Origin: Echiichthys vipera
Taxonomy: Eukaryota > Chordata > Actinopteri > Perciformes > Trachinidae
Assembly: GCA_963691815.1 (NCBI GenBank)
Contig: OY829648.1
Span: 16,032,021 to 16,096,020 of the forward strand
Direction: 5' to 3'
Length of the DNA stretch: 64,000 nt
Both the position numbers and the translations under genes were made by a program. The notes below the pieces were generated by a model, which saw only the letters and a program-made list of their open reading frames with translations, was not told the DNA's origin and searched no databases. How positions within the stretch are numbered: position 1 is the first letter of the stretch; each line of letters opens with the position of its first letter. Of this stretch, positions 51,801-61,773 are shown piece by piece.

Positions 51801-54800
51801 CTACAGGCACTGTTATTGTTTCTCTGTTGACTTAGTCTACATATCCCCACTGGTGCACATAAACCTCTCTCGTAGCATGTTAGATCCACTGCAAACAGTG
51901 CTCCCATTGGGAGGCTCCAGTGTAAACTTTATATTTACTCACACAGAGACACACTGCACACTGCACAAAAAAACAGTCGACAAGAATTCACAGATACAGA
52001 GCTAAGCTATAGAGTGCACATTTTTATTTGCTTTCCAGAAAGTTACTTATTTGCTTGTTTAGGATTCTCTCTAAATAAGAACCTTATGAACCTGGTCTGG
52101 AAAGATGTACGCCCATTTGTCAAATTTGTTTTGTGCATACACATAAAACCCTCAATTAAAGCACAACAAAATGTCCTCCATACATTTCACCTTTCAATGA
52201 TACCAACTGTGACAAAAAAGCGTGTTTGAGGGAAAGAGGCAATTACTCTGATAGAAGCACACCATTAGCCCAATTAGACCTCAACTTTGATGAAGAAAAC
52301 ATAAATTGCCAAGGATTGTTTTCATGCCAAGTGAACACTCCTTTCTCTCCTGAGGCCAAGAGTGAACAATACAGGTGCAGTTGCTCATCTGCGTTTCCAT
52401 GGTGCTCTCATTAGGGTTTGTTAACAGTACAGGTGTGCTGGTAATTGTCTCTCACGACCCCGGCACACCCTGATGTCCCACTCACACAAACTGTGTTTGC
52501 CGTTCATATGAGGACATTGTATGGGCTCACATTAATTACTTGGCTGCTTGACCTAACTTAACCTTAATAACAACTACATGCTTCACCTCTTATAATACAC
52601 AGCACTGAACATTAAGAAATGTACATAAATCAATATTAAGTATTGTATGTGCGTTACAACATGTGTTAGAATATGTTATCAGTTCTTGATGCGCTTGTTT
52701 GAAAGGTTATGATGGCTGAGGGCAAGATTTTGCAATTTAAGATTTTAGGGCTTCCGCCTAATCAATCATGCACAACATCAGTCGAGCAACCAAAGAAGCA
52801 AGGCTTCTATGCACGCAGCTACAGGCTAGTATGTGACATAAATGCACTAAAATAAACAGCTTTCCTGTTCTTAAATACTTGTAGTAGTCAACTGAGAACT
52901 TTTTAGTCCGCATGTCTTGGTTGTATCACTGTCATTAGTAAGCCAGCTGAAGACAGTGGCCCTCATTTATGAAACGAACGTACGGCAGAAAAACATGCGC
53001 ACGACCATTTCCACGCAAACTCCGGCATTTATGAATTTGGACATGAGCGGGAGCTACAATCAAATCTCACGTCAGGTCTGAGATCGTGTACGGAAATTTG
53101 AGCCTGTGGATTTGCAGTGCAGCACAGCAAAATCTGGCTGAAAATAATTAACAAACCTCAGCTGTCATTAGGCATAAGCATATTAAGAACAGATCAAAAC
53201 GGATTCTTAAAACGAATTAAAAAAAAATTGTGGTTGGAGCAATTGATTGTACTCATGCGTTTGAAGGCCCCATCCATGAATGATTACGCATTAATCAATC
53301 GCAAAAATTACCACTCGATAAATGTACAGGTGATTTTTGATGCCAAGCTATCGCTTTTAAACGTGGTGGCCAGGTGGACAGATTCTTTTATATTTCAAAA
53401 CAGCTCGGCTCCAGCCCCCCGCGACCCCGACAGGGACAAACGGTTGAAGATGAATGAATGAATGAATGAATGAATGTGTTGGCGCGCGGCTGCAGGAATG
53501 CGCACTGCAGAGCCAAAGTCATCTCCTCGGTAAGTGGCTACCCACAATAAATTGCATTAAATCAAACAAGGTATCAGATAGTGATAAAGGTTATCCCCTA
53601 ACGGAATACCTAATAACCCCGCTGGCAAACCCCGCTACAGAGCAGGAGCGCAGGTTCAACAGTGCGCACACACGCACACGGGTAACAGTGGAGCGCTGCT
53701 TCGGGTTGACTGCCTCCGTTATTCTTTTCCATACAGCGTTTTTATGGGCCCCATTTATTCCACTCTTAAGACTGCCAAAAAGCACATTTTTATTTTGCTC
53801 CATGTCGGATGTCGGTCTCTGTGTTGGAAAAGTTTCTTTTCTAACCAGTGTTTCGTCTCTCCATGTTTGACCTCAGTGGGCGAGGCCTCCGAACCAGGAA
53901 TATTTAAGGGCGTAACATGTTAATGACGATCGAATTCAGCCGCCGCATTTATCAAGGCCCGCTCATTCGTACGCTGAGATTGGTCAGATACGAATGTCTC
54001 ATAAATCATACATGTGTCCTGTCGTAGGACCAATTCTGCGCTCAGATCTGCGCCCGTTTTCACGCAAGATTGATAAATGAGGGCCAATGTGTCTTTTTAG
54101 CACTGCGGGAGCTGTGGTGCTGAATGGACAGCTGGTTCTGAGGACAGTGGCAATCTTAATGGAGGTCAGAGTCTGTGTAGACTGGATGGATGAACGCTTT
54201 CATAATACTTTTGTGCTGCAGATGTGTTGCTTCTGGTGTGACTTGAAGGTGAGCCTCTGCCTCTCTTTTTTCCCCTTCTTTTCTTATTGCAAAATGCAAT
54301 ATCCATTTTGACTTTTTAATTATAATTGTAGTCTTTCATAAACTAAACAAAAAATTTAACCATACAATAAGAATTTTGTCAGCCTTATAAGCCACTTCTT
54401 CTGTTATTTGTACAGTAGCAATTTACAAAAACGTAAATTTAAACAATGGCTTAAGCAAACACAAGTACAGGAAAGATTACAAATGAAAGATCACAGAGAT
54501 CGGACCAGAAATAGAGGAGACACTGATTAATACATCGGAGCAGTGGGGAATAGTGCAGGGCTGCAAACTGACCGACAGGTCGTCACTGGGGTCATTTAAG
54601 AGACAATGGGAGCAAAGCCAGAGCGAACAGGCTATTGTGAAGGGAGGCAAGGAGGTCACTTCTAGTTAGGATGCAGAGTGACCGCACCTGGCCACAGCAG
54701 GGGCTCTGGGAATACAGTGGGCCCGGATTTCTGTTCAACAACAAACTTCTTTTTCACCCTTCACAACTTTCTTTCTCCTTGTTTATTTTGTTTGTCTTTT

Positions 54801-55050
54801 TATTATGTTACTTTGTTCCATTTTTACACTCATTTTGATAAACACATTATATTATTGTGTAAGGTAATGAATACAATAGAGATAGCACACCCACCTCATC
54901 CAACACAGCCTCAGCCTCCTCCTCGGTTTTGCCCGGAAACCTGATCCTCATGGCGGTGAGCGCGGCTAGAGTCTGACGCACCAGCTCGGCCTCCTGCTCT
55001 TTACTCCTAATGTTTATCAGTGGATCACCCTACACACATGCACGCACGCG

Positions 55051-55115
<65 letters not shown>

Positions 55116-58100
55116 AGTAGAAAGAAACCAACTGAGAATACTAATAAACATTAATATTAGGCAAAAAGGTTTAATCAGCATCATCAATCAGTATCATATT
55201 ACTGGATTTGGATCAAAGGTCACTAAGTAGATGTAATTACTTGTAGAGCAGCAATAATAATAACAGTAATTCATTATTAATTACCTGGCTATCATATCTA
55301 TATGCTTCTGTGCTGGTGACATGTTTTTGGGTTGTCCATTGGTCCGTCTCAATCTTGTGAATGCAATATCTCAGGATTATCTTTAAATTTGGCACAAATG
55401 TCCACTTGGACTCAAAGATGAACTAATTTGATTTTGGAGGTCAAAGGTCAAGGTCACTGGACCTCATAAAACATATTTTTGGACATAACTCCAAAGAATT
55501 CCTATGCTAATGATGACAACATTTCACACAAATGTCTCATAGCATAGATTATTTTTTATAGCCAAAAGGCCAACTTCACTGTAGCATCATAATGTTTGTG
55601 TCCATTATGCAACACCTGTCACGTGTGATTCCACCAGGGAAGCAAAGAGGTAAAAAAAAGACAGGAAATTCTCCTGTCATTTTGTATACATGTGTGGCAG
55701 GATACAAGCATAGCCGGTGCACTCTTTGGCCTTTTTTCAGTACAAAGGTTTTCTACTTAGTTCTATTGTCAATGTTAAAAAGTATTCTGCTCCATTTCAT
55801 TTCATTCCACTGTATCAAAAGGTTACCAGCGAACTTTCAAAGGATGAAGGTAATGGAGGAGGCAGGTGGAAAGCAACAGATGGCAACACAATAGAAGACT
55901 ACAGTACGCCTACACAGTATTGAACAAGCTACTGAAGAGATTCTTTGCGGGCTAGGATACAATATATGCCACAGGAGGGGAAAAGCAACGATGGCAGAAG
56001 TGGATGTGCACATCAGACTTTCGTGAAATAGAATTAAAATAAAGTAACTCTTGATCCTTTACTTTAAACCTACTTGGAATAGTGGATCAGCAATGTGACA
56101 GCTCAACTATTTCAAAATTAATTGTGTATTCTTTTCTGTGACTGACAGCTTATCTGACACATTTGAATTGTTGAGTTGAAGTGTGTGAAGAGTATCTTAC
56201 TATGTTGGAGTGGATGGTGCCCAGGCTGTTGCTGTGAGGAACACGGTGGGTGGAGCCACTGCGGCTCAGCGAGTGAGAGCGCAGCGTGGCTGAGCTTGGC
56301 CTGACGAGGGGAGTGGCCATGGGAACTGTAGGAGAAGGCCTGGTGGACAATGTCCGCACCTCATTGGGCGACGAGAGGGAGGCGATGGAGCGAGGGCAGG
56401 AGATGGAGCGCCTGATAGGACCAGAAAGTGTTGGGGAAACAGAGGGGGCGGGGCTGGTTTTGAGTGACTTGATTGGAGGTTTCCAGTGCATGCGACCTGC
56501 AGAGAAACAGAGAGGGAGGGGGAGGGGGATGAACACCAATGATTCACTGTCACACTTAAATTTCTTTTCAAGTCACTGTCAAGCTCACTGCTCTGCTTTC
56601 CATCCGTTTGCTGTGTGGCTTTAGAGATGAAGTGTGGCTTTAAAATTCCCATTGCCGCGCTCTGGAACACTGGCCCAGTAGCCCAGTGTGCGCTTTATTA
56701 TTAATGACCGCAGCATGTGTAGTCGAAACCAGAAACTAAACAGTAGTCCTGTCTGGTTTGGGGATGGATTAAAGAGCTGTTTTTTCACACACACTGGAAA
56801 CACACACACTAACGTGCTCCGTCACCCTTGAAACTCCTCCAGATTGTCTTGTCTACTAGCCAGTGTATTAGTGTGCATGCATGCGTGCGTGCGTGACATT
56901 AACTGTGCACACAAGTAATCATATGTTTCTGCATGTGGCTGCTGAACCTTCTGAGGTTTGGATATTTTTTGCCAAATAGGGCTTAGTCCTCGCAGCCCTT
57001 TGGTGGCTTGGTATTGAGTAGGGCTTGGCAGGGTTGATGCACGCGCGTGTACGCATACACGCACAAGCACGCACGCGCACACACACATGCAAGGGTCCTC
57101 TCTATTGATCAGTAAAACCAACGGCCCACAATGCAGCCAGAGATTTTTTTTCTTTCCTACGTCGGTACATGGACTGCTGTGAAAGGCGCCCTCTTTCACA
57201 CTTCAGAGAGCTGAAAGTGAGTTAATGCATGTGACTTATGCGAATTGGTGAGAATGCTTGAGACTTATCACTTACATTTTCAAAATATTTCAGGAGCATT
57301 AAACGCAAGGTGTTTTCAAGGAAAATAACTAAAGTTGGATTTTTTTGCCCTTTTTCTTTCAATTTCCTTCTTTTCTGCCGTCACCTTCCATTCAGAGGAA
57401 CTGCACTGTTCAAGGTGCTTTTCTTTCCTTACTCGTGCTTTTCAGTGCATCATCCTTTGTGTGTTTGTGTGTGTCCAGTGTCAAGCTAGGACACCCCTTT
57501 ACTTAGAAATTCAGCAACAAAGAGACACTTTTCACGCGTCACTGATTTTGATCACCCTGCTTATGTTTTAATTAAAATTCAAGGATCTAGTACCATTTTA
57601 TCACATCAATTAGGCACATAAATACTGGCGGGCCGATGAACATCTGTAATGTAGCCCCTGCTAGCTGTGTGTGTGTGTTGCAGGAACTGATCAAAGCAAA
57701 ACTCAGCATTTGTATATAAAAAAGTGTGGCATATATATGGAAATGTGTTCTGTACAACTATGAATATTTTTCAAACTGTACAAGGAAAGTATAGCAGACT
57801 GGAGTGTATGTCATGTGCTTATGGCTGTGTTCATTTTGGCAGCAATTTTAGATCTAGTCTAAAATATGCATTCGTTTCAAATATATTTTCAATCTAGTCA
57901 TTTCAGTCAAACTTATTCCTTATTATTTAGTTATTTACATACTTGCAGTCAACATAGGTTGACTGATTAAGAATGCAGCTTTGCAGTTATTCAGTCCTGA
58001 CTCATTAGTTCAAAAATATGCGTGCCAACAGTTAACTTTTCTGTTTTAACTTCTCATTATAAAGTAAATGTTAATTGTACAATGAAATGGCTATAAAATA

Positions 58101-61100
58101 ATAAACTGCCAGCAGAATGACAACTTGCTTTCCGTCACAAAGGAAGAGGAAAGCACTTGAGTTGTTCCTGTATTTATGAAGGTAATAAAACAATAACGCA
58201 GAGGCTTCGTAGACTGAACCAAGATGGCAAACTATTTTTCCTTCCATAACAGCTTACAACTCAACATCTTACAGTATCTATCACCAGGTAGCGTAAATGA
58301 CCGAGGAAGAAGAGAAAGAAAAATACAGTACAGTACAGTACAAAGAGGAAAAGAGAGTGATAAAAACTGTTCTTTTATTAAGCTAGACCAGTAAGTTACA
58401 AAACATGCATACTTATTAATGCTGCCATGTGTTTTGCTCTGCCTTTATCAGCCCGAGTGTTTCACTCTGCTTTTATCAGAGCACTGAGATCGGGGTTTCT
58501 GGTTCAAATTGAATTCTTAAAGTTGTTTCTTGCTTTGGACAGTAGCCAGGCTGCTTTCGGTAGCCATATTTCTAACGATGGAGGGATGGAAAACTATCCG
58601 TTGGCACATTAATCAACCACCCGAACCAGACCCCAACTGCAAACTACAAACTTTATGCATTATAGTAGCGCAATAGTCAGGAATGAAGAATGAGAAAAGG
58701 ACAGCAACGGACTGAGTACCGCAGTGCTGGTGGTATGTGTATGTGTGTTTCAAAAAGAGAAAGGGCAAAAATAGTTGGTAGGTGATGAAAATACAGAGAG
58801 AGTTTATATATTTTATTTATTTAGAAATATTTATATTTAGTCTCCTCCTTCATTTGTCAATGATATTGCATGTTGATATCTTCACAGTTAGTATTTAATG
58901 ACAGCTGTGCCGTCTTGTCTCATCTTCGTCGTGGAAAAAAGTGTTTATGAACACGTCTCGTCATAATTATTGTTAACAAAATCCACACTGACTTGTAGCA
59001 TCACAGGATCAATTCCAGTTCCATCATTGCATCACTACATTCATTCACGCTCGCTATCTCTCCTGTTTGCAATTTGTTCTCTGTCATAGTCAGATAAGAT
59101 GGAAATGAAAGATGGCTTTAGCACAAATGCCGAAAGCAGAAATCTTAAAAATATCTATATGTATCCGACTGCACATTTACACATCTGAAAAACAAGTTTG
59201 TTTTAGCAATTAAGGTAACTGCTGTAATCAGATAGAGGGTTTCAGCTAAAAATAAATAAATAGACAAACAAAGCAGGAGGAAGAATCAAAATGAGGAGAA
59301 AGCAGGCAAAAAAACACAAAAACAAAGCGAGAAAGAAGGCAGGAAACAAGGTCCCTGTCAAACCCCCACACTCTGGCTTCCTAATGAAGACATTCTTAGA
59401 AACTTTTACATATCCTGCCGCTTTACCTGAGCGCTCAGCCAAGTTCTTCTCCTTGTTCTCCCCAAGGTCGTAGGAAACTTTCTTCTCCCTCTTCTCTCCT
59501 CCTCTTCCTCCTGCTTTCCTCCTCTCCTCCTCTTCTTCGTCTGAGGAGGAGCAGGAGTTATCAGCGCTGCTGCCACTGGTGAAGTCAGCCAGGTAGTCCG
59601 GTCGTTGACGTCTCGGTGTCTGACTGCATTCAGGCATTGCAGTCATGGGCTGGCAGGGACAAACACAGATACACAGATATGCATAGAACATACACATACT
59701 CTATATCCATGTATTAGATGTTGTGGACACATGCACACATAAACACCCTTCTACTTTTATCCTCATTGGATTGTGATTGTATAACAATTTTCATACATGT
59801 AAAACATGAAAAGACAACTCACAAAGTGCTAAAGGACTCTGTAATTAATAAAATACTCATAATAGGCATAAAAGCATTCAAAATCTTGCAGCTCGTCTAC
59901 AAATCACTTTGAGGCTCTGGGGCCTAATCCATCTCTGATATGCTCATGCCATGTGAAGCTCATAGTACCCTGCAGACATCTTGTTTTCCCAAGAGTTAAT
60001 ACATAACAGGATGAAGTAGCATTTTATGCCCATGTAACACAGACCTGGAATAACCTCCAAGACGATACTAGATGAGCCTCGACTCGGACCACTATTAAGT
60101 CAAAGCCCGAAACTTTCCTGTTTTCATATTGCATGCTCTACCTGGTAATGGGTAAAAGTGTATCCTCTTGGATTATCATTAAAAATAGCATTTGTTTCAA
60201 TTGTTTCTTTAATTGTTTCTAATTGAACTGAAATATGGATCTAAATATGGGAGTATTTGCTGTGATCTTTTATTTTTCCTTGATTTAAATGGCATTTGCT
60301 TACTTATCTCTTGTATCACTAGCCTGTTGTTTTACACTTTTTTAATTGGTAAATATTTTACCTTGCATGGTTTATGAAATATGCTATACAAATACAGTTG
60401 CCTTGCCTTCAACAAAACTAAAAACAGAAACTGAGGAAAGACTATCATTAATCTCATCAATTTACAGTGAGGAAACACTAGAGGCAGGATTAGAAACACA
60501 GGAAGAAAAACAGCGTCTCACAAGGACATAAGTACAGGAGTAAACACGCACACACACACACACGCACGCACGCACGCACGCACACACATATAAAGACATT
60601 GAGATGTTGTCAACCTCTCCTCACCCTCAGTCCATTACCATCTGTCACTGGGAGACCTGGTGGTGACACAGCAAGCCCATGTGCCCACACAAGTGTATGT
60701 TTGATTGCAGGCTCTTTATGCACTCCTCTATAAGCCTGGCTGTAACTATGAACAGAGACATGACTGCCTTTGTACCATGAATAAATTTGACCTGAGTGGT
60801 TGATATGTTAAAGTCTCAATTCAATAGGATATGTTTCAAAGTTTCTTTAAATACTAAACGCTGTACACATCTGTGATGGTCTGTGTAAATGATACAAGAA
60901 CATGTTAAGTGTAACATTCATTCATTCATCTTCAACCGCTTGTCCCTGTCGGGGTCGCGGGGGGGCTGGAGCCTATCCCAGCTGACATTGGCCTTGTGGC
61001 GGGGTACACCCAGGAGAGGACACCAGTTTATAGCAGGTCACATAGAGACGAACAAAGACAGACAACCATTCACACCCACGGGCAATTTAGAGTCATCAAC

Positions 61101-61605
61101 GAACCTAACACCTGCATGTCTTTGGACTGTGGGAGGAAACCGGAGAACCCGGAGAAACCCACGCAGGGAGAACATGCAAACTCCATACAGAAGGTCCCCA
61201 GCTGGGATTCAAACCAGGAACCCTCTCGCTGTGAGGCGACAGTCCTAAGCACCGTGTCGCCCCATGTCAAGTGTAACAGTGATGATTTAATTCTGAGACT
61301 CTGTCTGTCTTTAATATGCAACGGTGTATTTCCTTATTGCTAAATCCAATTGCAGAAGTATAATTTGATTAGGTCACCCACTGCAGGTCTATTACACAGC
61401 AATAAGCATCTCTGGTGTGATAAGGTTGATTTAATCTTGCAAATGGAAGTGATGCGGTCCTTTGCAACAACAAAAGGGAAAACATGTCTTTTTTTCTCTA
61501 AGAAATTTGTGATTCGTGAAGTTTTTCTCTCGTAAAAGTATGACTTTGATCCCTGGAATTCTTTTTTTAATGCACAAAATATTACCCCTCTCCCCTGGCT
61601 CTGTA

Positions 61606-61651
<46 letters not shown>

Positions 61652-61733
61652 AAAACGGCACTGATACGCAATTTTATTTATATGCTATTTTGATGATAAC
61701 CAAAACTTACAGCGAAGTACATGCGGCTGACGT

Positions 61734-61773
<40 letters not shown>

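Larger units (their letters stand above)
52958..54085 (+). mobile_element. PIF/Harbinger element relic
   Basis: The left end GGCCCTCATTTATGAAACG and the right end in reverse complement GGCCCTCATTTATCAATC match at 15 of the first 16 bases. Between them a plus-strand frame keeps a Harbinger-type nuclease fragment. The 1128-bp length is well short of an autonomous element. A SINE 3' tail lies inside (53400-53475). The 3-bp target duplication is not preserved. Confidence 0.75.

Noticed and set aside
60545..60590. CRISPR-like regular array
   Set aside because: The regularity is a CA/CACG simple repeat without spacers. A vertebrate genome is not expected to carry CRISPR arrays.
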